64,000 nucleotides of DNA from Massilia sp. H6 (GTDB lineage Bacteria > Pseudomonadota > Gammaproteobacteria > Burkholderiales > Burkholderiaceae_D). Of this stretch, positions 44,859-51,914 are shown piece by piece. The notes beneath the pieces were generated by a model. That model was given only the letters and a program-made list of their open reading frames with translations, had not been told where the DNA came from and did not search any database. Each line of letters begins with the position of its first letter. Within the stretch, counting starts at the first letter, position 1. The DNA lies in assembly GCF_024802625.1 (NCBI RefSeq), contig NZ_CP103371.1, forward strand, positions 2,728,001-2,792,000. Reading direction: 5' to 3'. Position numbers and translations under genes: made by a program.

Positions 44859-45833
44859 GTGCATCATCAAAACCCGAATCATGCCTTTTATTGGAAACCT
44901 TTCCAAGCGGTTGTCTCGGCCGTGTTGCTGGCCTCGAGCGCACAGGCATTTGCCAGTGTCGGCAATCCCGCGATCGGTCCGTTGCTGTGGTCGGAAGAAT
45001 TTAACGGCAGCAGCCTTGATAGCGGCGCCTGGAACGCCTCCGACGGCGATGGCTGCCAGATCAAGTTATGTGGCTACGGTAATGCCGAGCTGCAGTACTA
45101 CAGCCCTGACAACCTGGCTATCGTGGATGTGCCCTTCGAATCGGGCACCCGGGCGCTGGCCATCCAGGCGCGCCGCCAGGCGCTAGGCGGCAAGGCCTTC
45201 AGCTCGGGCAAGGTCGATACCCAGGGCAAGGTGCATGTCCAGTACGGCATGATCGAGGTGCGCATGAGCACTCCGAATCTCGATACCGGCCTGTGGCCGG
45301 CCGCCTGGATGCTCGGGGTTAGTGGGCAGAGCTGGCCACGCAAGGGCGAGATCGACATCATGGAAATGGGTCACAAGGCGTCCAGCCGCGCAGACGCCGG
45401 TTCGCCGCCGAGCAACAACTTTGTCGGCGCCAATGTCATCACCTGGCAGCAGTCCGCCTGCGCGCCTGGCAACGACAGCTGCGCCGCCTCCACCGCCTGG
45501 CAGACCAGGAACTGGTATGTTGCCCGCACGCCGCTCGTGAACCGCTTCGTCAGCTATCGCTTGTACTGGAACGCCAGCCAGATGCGCTTTACGGTGGTGG
45601 ACGGCGGCGTCGAGCACGACCTGTACCAAGCGCCCCTTCCGGTCAATTCGACTGCCCTGCAGGCGCCCTTCTACCTGCTGCTCAACTTGGCAGTCGGCGG
45701 CAACTTTACCGACGCGGCTGTCCCGGGCCAGGTCACGGCGCCGCTGCCGGGTACCCTGTACGTGGACTATATACGCGTCTACCAGCTCGACGGTAAGGGC
45801 CAGGTCACGCTGGGCAGGCAGGCCGCGCGCTGA
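44859..45833 (+). CDS. Secreted glycoside hydrolase family 16 (beta-glucanase type)
   Basis: 324 residues from a GTG at 44859, after AAAGGACGTAAA. A signal peptide covers about 1-34 (ends SAQAFA). The GH16 fold has the catalytic E164-I-D166-I-M-E169 motif (GEIDIMEMG), with substrate-site WPAAWMLGVS and the late ATVDYIRVYQ-like YVDYIRVYQL strand. Several Cys (CQIKLC, CAPGNDSC) suggest disulfides. GH16 enzymes cut beta-1,3 or beta-1,3-1,4 glucans, agar or carrageenan; the exact polymer is unknown. No carbohydrate-binding module is attached. Confidence 0.93.
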   Translation: MHHQNPNHAFYWKPFQAVVSAVLLASSAQAFASVGNPAIGPLLWSEEFNGSSLDSGAWNASDGDGCQIKLCGYGNAELQYYSPDNLAIVDVPFESGTRALAIQARRQALGGKAFSSGKVDTQGKVHVQYGMIEVRMSTPNLDTGLWPAAWMLGVSGQSWPRKGEIDIMEMGHKASSRADAGSPPSNNFVGANVITWQQSACAPGNDSCAASTAWQTRNWYVARTPLVNRFVSYRLYWNASQMRFTVVDGGVEHDLYQAPLPVNSTALQAPFYLLLNLAVGGNFTDAAVPGQVTAPLPGTLYVDYIRVYQLDGKGQVTLGRQAAR

Positions 45834-45848
45834 ATCGCCGCTGGCGGC

Positions 45849-46310
45849 TCAATTAATGTCGAGCGTCACCAGCCGCGCCGTCACCCGGTCGCCGTCGACC
45901 AACAGCTCTCCTACCGATATTGGCAGCCTGAAGCGCCGGGGTCCGGCGCTGCCCGGGTTTATATACAGCACACCGCCGTATTCGGAGCGCGATGGCTTGT
46001 GCGAATGTCCGGCCACCACCACCCGCATGCCCGCGGCCGCCGGCTCGATCGGCAACTGCTTGAGGTCGTGGATGACGTAGATGGCAAGCGCCCCGATGCG
46101 CAGCACCGCCGTTTCGGGGAGCGCAACGGCCCACGCGCCGCGGTCGTTGTTGCCGCGTACGACCGTCAGCGGCGCGATCGCTTCGAGCGGAGCCAGGATC
46201 TCGGGCCCGGTGATGTCGCACGCATGGATGATATGGTTGCTGCCCCGGAGGAAGGCCAGCGCTTCCGGACGCAGCAACCCGTGGGTGTCGGAAATCAGCC
46301 CGACCCGCAT
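45849..46310 (-). CDS. Metallophosphoesterase (YfcE/MJ0936-like)
   Basis: 153 residues. The YfcE signature GLISDTHGLL at the N-terminus supplies Asp and His metal ligands, then HACDITG, VRGNNDRGAW (Asn, Asp), VVVAGHSHKPSRSEY and the closing NPGSAGPRR. It hydrolyses phosphodiester bonds in a broad range of nucleotides with a bimetal centre. It ends near the GH16 stop, and is followed upstream on its strand by the DUF378 gene three bases away, so those two are an operon. Confidence 0.93.
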   Translation of the reverse strand: MRVGLISDTHGLLRPEALAFLRGSNHIIHACDITGPEILAPLEAIAPLTVVRGNNDRGAWAVALPETAVLRIGALAIYVIHDLKQLPIEPAAAGMRVVVAGHSHKPSRSEYGGVLYINPGSAGPRRFRLPISVGELLVDGDRVTARLVTLDIN

Positions 46311-46313
46311 CCT

Positions 46314-46604
46314 TCAGGTGCGCTTGCTGCCTGCCATCTTGGCAGTCGTGTAGATCGAGTACAGCGCGGCCAGGCCGACCACGACATACACGATACGCGT
46401 GGCCGGGCTGCCCGAACCGAACAGGGTGGCGACCATGTCGACATCGAACAGGCCGACCATTGCCCAGTTCAGGCCGCCAATGATCAGCAAGGCCATGGCC
46501 AGATAGTCGAGTGCCGACATGGCGGACCGATGGTGGCTGCGTTCGGCGGTGCGCCGTTCGCCCATGGTCCTGCGGTCAATTGTGGGAGTGTTCATCGTTG
46601 CCAT
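46314..46604 (-). CDS. DUF378-like small membrane protein
   Basis: 96 residues from ATG at 46604, with AGGAGG five bases upstream. A basic N-terminus (about 1-30) precedes two TM segments: LDYLAMALLIIGGLNWAMVG and ATRIVYVVVGLAALYSIYTT. The NWxxVGLF pattern is the DUF378 (YuzA) hallmark. The function is unknown. It precedes the metallophosphoesterase gene by three bases on the same strand. Confidence 0.9.
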   Translation of the reverse strand: MATMNTPTIDRRTMGERRTAERSHHRSAMSALDYLAMALLIIGGLNWAMVGLFDVDMVATLFGSGSPATRIVYVVVGLAALYSIYTTAKMAGSKRT

Positions 46605-46709
46605 CACTGCCTCCTAGGGGAAAAAAGTGCATGGTAATGCCAGCATGTGCTGCACTGACGCTGACAACTCAGTTTAGCCCAAGTTCGAAGAACCGCTCGC
46701 ACGGGCGCT

Positions 46710-47345
46710 TCAGCCCTTCCAGGTACGCGTCAAGCCGGTGTCGGCATGAATCCAGCCGCCGCGTGGGCCGGAACGGTAGTAATAGCCGACGCCGCCCTGC
46801 CGGAAGCTGCGGATCAGACCGCCCAGCACTTCTTCGTTCAGGCTGGCAATGCGGATATCGGCCGCCTTGCCCATCGTGTGCAGCGATTTGCGCGCAGCCG
46901 GGATGCCTTCTTCGATCAGGCGCCGGTTCGAGGCTTCGGTGCGGTAGCCCGACAGGATTTCGAGCGGCTGGTGCATGCCATAGCGCGCGATGAAGGCCTG
47001 GGTTCCCCACAGCATTTCGAACAGCTTCGGATCGATCGGCGCCGACTCGCGGCCGTTGACGTCGCGCAGGATATGGCACAGCTCCTGATAGGCCGAATCG
47101 ATGACTTCGCCATCTTTCCAGTACAGCAGCTTGGTCCGCTCGCCGCTCTGCGGGCGCACCAGCGACAGGGTGCGCGGCTTGACCCAGAAATCGATGTCGA
47201 GCAGCTGGGCATCGAACAGGTCGGGAGGTGGCTGGAGATCGGTGTTGGGCGCTGCCGCCGCCAGCGGCGTGGCTAGCGGCGAGGCCAGGGCGCCCAGTGC
47301 ACACAGTCGGGCGCTTTGTTGCAAGAAGTTTCTACGGCCAGTCAT
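46710..47345 (-). CDS. DUF882/MepK-like peptidase M15 family, exported
   Basis: 211 residues. The N-terminus TGRRNFLQQSARLCALGALASPLA is Tat-like (RRNFL) with a hydrophobic stretch and an Ala-rich cleavage region. The rest is a YcbK/DUF882 peptidase M15 domain: LEILSGYRTEASNRRLIE, then SLHTMGKAADIRIA (zinc ligands His and Asp) and GGVGYYYRSGPRGGWIHADTG (His). E. coli MepK cleaves peptidoglycan crosslinks. A 7-bp dyad lies 22 nt upstream of the start. The neighbour on its strand is a GNAT gene. Confidence 0.9.
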   Translation of the reverse strand: MTGRRNFLQQSARLCALGALASPLATPLAAAAPNTDLQPPPDLFDAQLLDIDFWVKPRTLSLVRPQSGERTKLLYWKDGEVIDSAYQELCHILRDVNGRESAPIDPKLFEMLWGTQAFIARYGMHQPLEILSGYRTEASNRRLIEEGIPAARKSLHTMGKAADIRIASLNEEVLGGLIRSFRQGGVGYYYRSGPRGGWIHADTGLTRTWKG

Positions 47346-47366
47346 GAGGTACTCATCTGTTGAAGA

Positions 47367-47386
47367 CGCTTACTATAACGTAAGCG
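47367..47386. promoter_or_regulatory. Inverted repeat upstream of the DUF882 gene
   Basis: CGCTTAC-TATAAC-GTAAGCG, seven perfect base pairs around six bases, 22 nt upstream of the ATG at 47345. It could be an operator over the promoter or a leader hairpin. No assignment possible. Confidence 0.45.
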
Positions 47387-47444
47387 CTGCGGGCAAAGAA
47401 GGCCTGCACGTGCAAACCGTGGCATGGTCCGCCAGAAGCACAGG

Positions 47445-47990
47445 TCAAGCGCAGTTGCAGAACCGCTTGCGCGCGGCCGCGCGGTCGGCCGCAACCTCGG
47501 CCGGCTGGCCTTTGGGATCGAGCTGCTTCCACAGCAGGTCGCATTCCAGGCCGAAGCAGGATTTGTCCTTGCCGGCATGCACGTAGCCGTTGCGCTCGAA
47601 GAAAGCGCTGGCGCTCGCCGGGCTGTGCAGGTGTACCTTGGCAATGCACCAGGCGCGCGCCTGCTCTTCGGCAGCGAGCAGCAGCGCACGCCCGACGCCA
47701 CTGCGCAGGGCTTCCGGCGCGACATAGCAGAGGGCGAGCTTGCCGGCCTGGGTCAGCAGGCACAGGCCCAGCAACTGGCCAGCGCTTTCGGCCACCAGAG
47801 CGTGATTCGTGGGGGTAGAGAACCAGGAAGCGACATTGGCCGACGTCTTGTTGCCGAGCCAGGCCTCGAGCACTGCCGGCAGGTCCTGGTGATCGGCCTT
47901 GCAGCCGACTTCGATGGACCGGCGCAGCAGCGCACAGGCTGCGCCAGCATCTCCGGTTATCGCCTGGCGAATGTCAAACCGCGTGGGCAT
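47445..47990 (-). CDS. GNAT-family N-acetyltransferase
   Basis: 181 residues from ATG at 47990 (MPTRFDIRQAITGD); another ATG seven codons upstream is possible, and neither has a strong ribosome site. The GNAT acetyl-CoA loop is YVAPEALRSGVGRALLLAA, preceded by LLGLCLLTQAGKLAL and followed by HLHSPASASAFFERNGYV. The C-terminus has extra Cys (CFGLECDLLWKQ). The substrate is unknown. Stands before a divergent sulfate-binding gene. Confidence 0.9.
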   Translation of the reverse strand: MPTRFDIRQAITGDAGAACALLRRSIEVGCKADHQDLPAVLEAWLGNKTSANVASWFSTPTNHALVAESAGQLLGLCLLTQAGKLALCYVAPEALRSGVGRALLLAAEEQARAWCIAKVHLHSPASASAFFERNGYVHAGKDKSCFGLECDLLWKQLDPKGQPAEVAADRAAARKRFCNCA

Positions 47991-48213
47991 CGTACATCTT
48001 GATAGGTGCATGTAAAGACAATCAAAAAACCGCCACGCGAACCGCGCCGGGAACGCTCAGCAGGCTACGACTATACACCGAAAGTTTGCAGGCATGCTGC
48101 CGGCATGCATATGGCTGGGTGCATACTAAGCATATGACGAAATGATTGTTCCGTATTGGAGCGAACAGAAGCATGATGCTTTTCATCTTCTTCCGTTCAA
48201 AAGCGAGAACTTC

Positions 48214-49260
48214 ATGCCATCTTCCGCCCCGCGTTCTTCCCTGCGCGCTTCCTTCGTTGCTTCTCCCCTGCGCCGGCTGGTGCTGGCCCTGGCGCTGGGC
48301 GCCGCGCTGCCGCTGTCGGCCAATGCTGCCGAGGCCGAGCTGCTGAACGTGTCCTACGATGTGGCGCGCGAGCTGTACAAAGAGATCAACCCGGCCTTCA
48401 TCGCACAGCACAAGAAGCAGACCGGCACCACCGTGACCATCAAGCAGTCGCACGGCGGCTCGAGCAAGCAGGCACGCGCCGTGGCCGACGGCCTGGAGGC
48501 GTCGGTAGTCACCATGAACCAGGCCAATGACATCGACATGCTGGCAGACCGCGGCCTGGTCGCAAAAGACTGGGCGAAAAAATTCCCGAACAATGCCGCG
48601 CCTTATTACTCGACCATGGTCTACCTGGTACGCAAAGGCAATCCAAAAGGCATCCGCAATTGGGACGACCTGGCCAGGCCAGGCGTGCAGGTCATCATTC
48701 CCAATCCTAAGACCGCCGGCAACGGCCGCTATACCTACCTGGCGGCCTGGGGTTCGGCAATGAAGAAAAAAGGCGGCACCGAAGCGCAGGCGCGCGAACT
48801 GGTCACCCGCATCTTCAAGAACGTGCCGATCCTGGACGCGGGCGGGCGCGCCGCCACCACCACCTTTACCCAGCGCCAGATCGGCGACGTGCTGGTGACC
48901 TTTGAAAACGAGGTGAGCATGGTGCGCGCAGAGTTCGGCAACAATTTCGAGGTAGTCTATCCATCCGTATCGATCCTGGCCGAGTCGCCGGTCGCCGTGG
49001 TCGACAAAGTGGTCGATCGCCGCAATCAGCGCAAGGAAGCGACCGCCTACCTGAACTTCCTGTACTCCCCTCAGGGTCAGGAAATTGGCGCGAAGCATTT
49101 CATGCGCGTGCGTTCGGACGCGGTCATGAAGAAATACGCGGCCAACTACAAGCCGATCGACCTGTTCACCGTGGATGAGCTGTTCGGCGGCTGGCGCAAT
49201 GCGCAGAAGCGCCACTTCGATGATGGTGGCGAATTCGACAAGATCTACCAGTCGAAATAA
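48214..49260 (+). CDS. sbp: Sulfate/thiosulfate ABC transporter substrate-binding protein
   Basis: 348 residues from ATG at 48214. The signal peptide ends near residue 38 (LPLSANAAEAE). The mature protein has the Sbp/CysP signature NVSYDVARELYKEINPAFIAQ in part, KQSHGGSSKQARAVADGLEA, and NPKTAGNGRYTYLAAWGSA; these binding-site loops contact the oxyanion. No permease (cysT/cysW) or ATPase gene is next to it, so the permease partner must be elsewhere. It is expected in the periplasm and controlled by sulfur limitation. An upstream ATG at 48142 is rejected because it precedes no signal peptide. Confidence 0.95.
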   Translation: MPSSAPRSSLRASFVASPLRRLVLALALGAALPLSANAAEAELLNVSYDVARELYKEINPAFIAQHKKQTGTTVTIKQSHGGSSKQARAVADGLEASVVTMNQANDIDMLADRGLVAKDWAKKFPNNAAPYYSTMVYLVRKGNPKGIRNWDDLARPGVQVIIPNPKTAGNGRYTYLAAWGSAMKKKGGTEAQARELVTRIFKNVPILDAGGRAATTTFTQRQIGDVLVTFENEVSMVRAEFGNNFEVVYPSVSILAESPVAVVDKVVDRRNQRKEATAYLNFLYSPQGQEIGAKHFMRVRSDAVMKKYAANYKPIDLFTVDELFGGWRNAQKRHFDDGGEFDKIYQSK

Positions 49261-49566
49261 ACCTGACTCCAAGCCCTGCCCCGCGCAGGGCTTGTGCATT
49301 GTGGGCCATGCAAAAAGCGCGCAGTGCTGTCATGACGCGATGCGGTCAGGATGGCAATGCCTGTAGACGCTCTGCCATGTGAATCGTTGTTCTGGGCGAA
49401 AAATCTTATCTGCATACCCAGTTTTGCTTGTGCGCCATAGACATACACCAATGCTTAATGCTATCGTCCACCTTTCTGTAGTTGCCCTACAGCTAGATTG
49501 TTGACTGCGCGCTTTTGAACACCGGCCGCTTTTCCCGCTCATCGCAGGCTTAATCCAGACCCAACA
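49261..49566. other. Intergenic region between sbp and pbpG
   Basis: 306 nt without a gene. A 9-bp hairpin AAGCCCTGC/GCAGGGCTT at 49271-49293 follows the sbp stop by ten nt and may end its transcript, though there is no T-run. A further hairpin CTGTAG/CTACAG is at 49476-49492. The last 70 bases are presumably the pbpG leader; I see no clear -35/-10 pair. Confidence 0.6.
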
Positions 49567-50517
49567 ATGCTCAAAAAACTGTTTGCCACCGTACTGATGT
49601 CGTTCTCGGCCGTGGCGTTCGCCCTGCCCTTCGGCTCAGAATCGGTGCTTGTTGTTGAAGACGACACCGGCAAGATTTTGCTGGAAAAGAATGCCAGCGC
49701 CGTGATGCCGATCGCGTCGCTCACCAAACTGATGACCGCCATGGTCGTGCTCGATGCCAGGCAGGACATGGACGAGCTGATCGAGATCGATCGCAGCGAC
49801 GTCGACACCTTCAAACACAGCAGCTCGCGCGTGCCGGTCGGCTCCTTGATTTCGCGCCGCGACGTGATGCAACTGGCCTTGATGTCGTCGGATAACCGCG
49901 CCGCCGCGGCGCTGGCCCGCACCTTCCCGGGCGGCACGCCTGGCTTCAAGGCCGCCGTGCGCCGCAAGATCAGCGCGCTGGGCATGACCCAGACCGTGAT
50001 CGAAGAGCCGACCGGCCTGTCGCCACGCAATCAATCGACCGCCGGCGACCTGATCAAGATGGCAGCAGCCTCGTCGCGCTACCCGGTGATCACCAACATG
50101 ACCACCGAGTCCAAGGATCTGATCAATATCAGCGGCCGCGAAGTCGAGTACCGCAATACCAATCGCCTGGTCGGTGCCAAGGGTTGGGATATTGGCCTGT
50201 CCAAGACCGGCTATATCCAGGAAGCCGGCCGCTGCCTGATCATGAACATCAAGGCCAACGGCACCAATGCCACCATGGTGCTGCTCAATGCAGGCGCCTC
50301 GTCGGCGCGCATCCTCGACGCGCTCAATATCCGCCGCTTCATGAGCGGCGAGCCGGTCAGCCGGATGGTCTCCAAAGCCGCGGGCCGCGCACCGCGCATC
50401 AAGGCCTCGTCGAAAGCGGCGCGCATCAAGGCCAGCGCGGGCAAATCCAAGGTCAAAGCCGCGAAAAAGCGCGTCGTGCGCAAGGCGAAAGTCACACCCA
50501 AGCGCAGGAAAAAATAA
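49567..50517 (+). CDS. pbpG: D-alanyl-D-alanine endopeptidase (PBP7 type)
   Basis: 316 residues. Signal peptide about 1-19. Peptidase S11 motifs: S51-L-T-K (nucleophile Ser51) in MPIASLTKLM, SSDN (SxN) and the SKTG box in DIGLSKTGYIQ. PBP7 hydrolyses DD-crosslinks in mature peptidoglycan and is periplasmic. The C-terminus carries about 50 residues dominated by Lys, Arg, Ala and Ser (KAAGRAPRIKASSKAARIKA, then KSKVKAAKKRVVRKAKVTPK in turn) that the S11 family does not need. Good family match over the catalytic domain. A terminator follows. Confidence 0.95.
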   Translation: MLKKLFATVLMSFSAVAFALPFGSESVLVVEDDTGKILLEKNASAVMPIASLTKLMTAMVVLDARQDMDELIEIDRSDVDTFKHSSSRVPVGSLISRRDVMQLALMSSDNRAAAALARTFPGGTPGFKAAVRRKISALGMTQTVIEEPTGLSPRNQSTAGDLIKMAAASSRYPVITNMTTESKDLINISGREVEYRNTNRLVGAKGWDIGLSKTGYIQEAGRCLIMNIKANGTNATMVLLNAGASSARILDALNIRRFMSGEPVSRMVSKAAGRAPRIKASSKAARIKASAGKSKVKAAKKRVVRKAKVTPKRRKK

Positions 50518-50538
50518 GCGCTGGATCAGCATCGTGAT

Positions 50539-50566
50539 AAAGAATGGGCCGCAAGGCCCTTTCTTT
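50539..50566 (+). terminator. Terminator after pbpG
   Basis: AAAGAATGGGCC pairs with GGCCC plus TTTCTTT around a GCAA loop, with T-rich end. It lies 22 nt after the stop at 50517. Confidence 0.8.
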
Positions 50567-50601
50567 ATTGGGGCCGGAGTTGCCGAAGTTACCGATACTG
50601 C

Positions 50602-51747
50602 CTAAATCGGCAGCACGCTTTCCCACAGTGCGTCGCTCAGTTCGTGCACCAGGTCGTCGGTTGCCGCCAGCGGTGGCGCCTGCATGACCATTACCCGCCA
50701 GGCGCGGCCCTGCACCGGCACCACGCGCAGCCGCACCGTCGTCGCGCCATCGCGCCCCGCTCCGCTGGCCGCCCAGGATGGCCGGCCACGAAAATCGTCG
50801 ATCCGTCGGTGCTCGAGCACGAGGTCGGCGCCCAGCCGGTCCATCAGCGCGCGGGTGTAGGCTGGCAGGCTCGTCTTGCCGTGTTCGTCGAACGCCAGCA
50901 GCACCACCGCGCGTCCGCCACGCTCGGTGAACAGGTAGTGCATGCTGTCACTGTCGTTGCCATTGTCGACGATGCGCACGTCTGCCTGCCATTGCGCGCC
51001 GATCGGCACCGCCAGGCCGGTGACCGGATTGGTCCAGGCAAGTTGTGGCGCGGGCTGCGCGGCCGCGATCTCGCGGCTGTCCTGGCGGTCGGCGGCGTCG
51101 AGCGCTACCACTGTGCCCAGCAGCAGCACGAACAAGACCCCGAACACGCTCTTGCGCAGGCATCCGACCGGGCTGGCCCGCACCAGGAAGCGGCCGCTGT
51201 CGTAGCTGGCCGGCCTGCCGCCCCGAAGCCGCAGGCCCTGGCGCGCCATCGTCAGCAGGATCAGCAGCGGCAGCCCCAGCCCCAGGCCGGCGTACCACAG
51301 GCGCAGGTTGCGCCCGGCCAGCTCACCAAAGCGCGGCGTGCGCCCGTCGGCGCCCAGTACCTGCAGGCCCAGCAGGGCCTTGCCCGGTGTGCTGCCCGCC
51401 ACGGCGTGCAGCGCCGCGTCCAGCAGCAAGCCCGCCGGGATGCACGCCAGTCCGAACAGTTTCCAGCCAAGTGGTGTTTCGAGCCAGCGCAGGAAAGCCG
51501 GCGCGACGCTGGCGATGGCATGCCCGGCCGCCAGCGCCACCAGGGCGGTCTGCCACCAGATATCGAAGGAACGGGCGCACCAGCGCTGCCAGGCACGTGC
51601 AAGGGGAAGCTCGAAAGGCAGGCCCGGGTGCAGCCAGGCCGGCGCGGCGCTGGCCTGCGTGATTGGGAGCAAGGCCGTGCAGCGGTCGCGAACTAACATG
51701 CCCGCTGCCGGGCTCACCTCAACCCTGGTGTGCGCTGGATGTGTCAT
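50602..51747 (-). CDS. RDD-family membrane protein with extra C-terminal domain
   Basis: 381 residues. The RDD part (about 50-180) starts with RAWQRWCARSFDIWWQTAL (R and the DxxxD pattern), includes TPGKALLGLQVLGADGRTP, and three or so TM helices. A further TM (about 210-225, SVFGVLFVLLLGTVVAL) leads to a soluble C-terminal domain of about 150 residues (LAWTNPVTGLAVPIGAQWQA, LVHELSDALWESVLPI) that I do not recognise. It is directly downstream of recD on the same strand; a link is not obvious. ATG at 51747 follows tandem 15-bp repeats and has no ribosome site. Confidence 0.8.
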   Translation of the reverse strand: MTHPAHTRVEVSPAAGMLVRDRCTALLPITQASAAPAWLHPGLPFELPLARAWQRWCARSFDIWWQTALVALAAGHAIASVAPAFLRWLETPLGWKLFGLACIPAGLLLDAALHAVAGSTPGKALLGLQVLGADGRTPRFGELAGRNLRLWYAGLGLGLPLLILLTMARQGLRLRGGRPASYDSGRFLVRASPVGCLRKSVFGVLFVLLLGTVVALDAADRQDSREIAAAQPAPQLAWTNPVTGLAVPIGAQWQADVRIVDNGNDSDSMHYLFTERGGRAVVLLAFDEHGKTSLPAYTRALMDRLGADLVLEHRRIDDFRGRPSWAASGAGRDGATTVRLRVVPVQGRAWRVMVMQAPPLAATDDLVHELSDALWESVLPI

Positions 51748-51750
51748 TGG

Positions 51751-51807
51751 CAGTTCAAGAGTGCGCAGTTCAAGAGTACACAGTTCAAGATTACGCAGTT
51801 CAAGATT
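51751..51807. repeat. Four-copy 15-bp tandem repeat
   Basis: CAGTTCAAGAnTnCn-type units start at 51751, 51766, 51781 and 51796, an exact 15-bp period with two variable positions. They end four bases before the RDD gene ATG. In the gene's own frame the repeats read as a pentapeptide LEL(R/C)(T/N), but a TGA stands just upstream and no usual start codon precedes them. Confidence 0.9.
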
Positions 51808-51914
51808 TCATTAACGTCGATCGCGGATGCCTGGCTCCCGACCCAAGGATAGACCGTGGCGGTATGGCTGGGTTCGATCGAAGCCAGTCCGGCAAGCGCT
51901 CGGCTTGGCCTGGG

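Noticed and set aside
51751..51807. Possible CRISPR array
   Set aside because: The 15-bp units are contiguous with no spacers and no cas genes are present.
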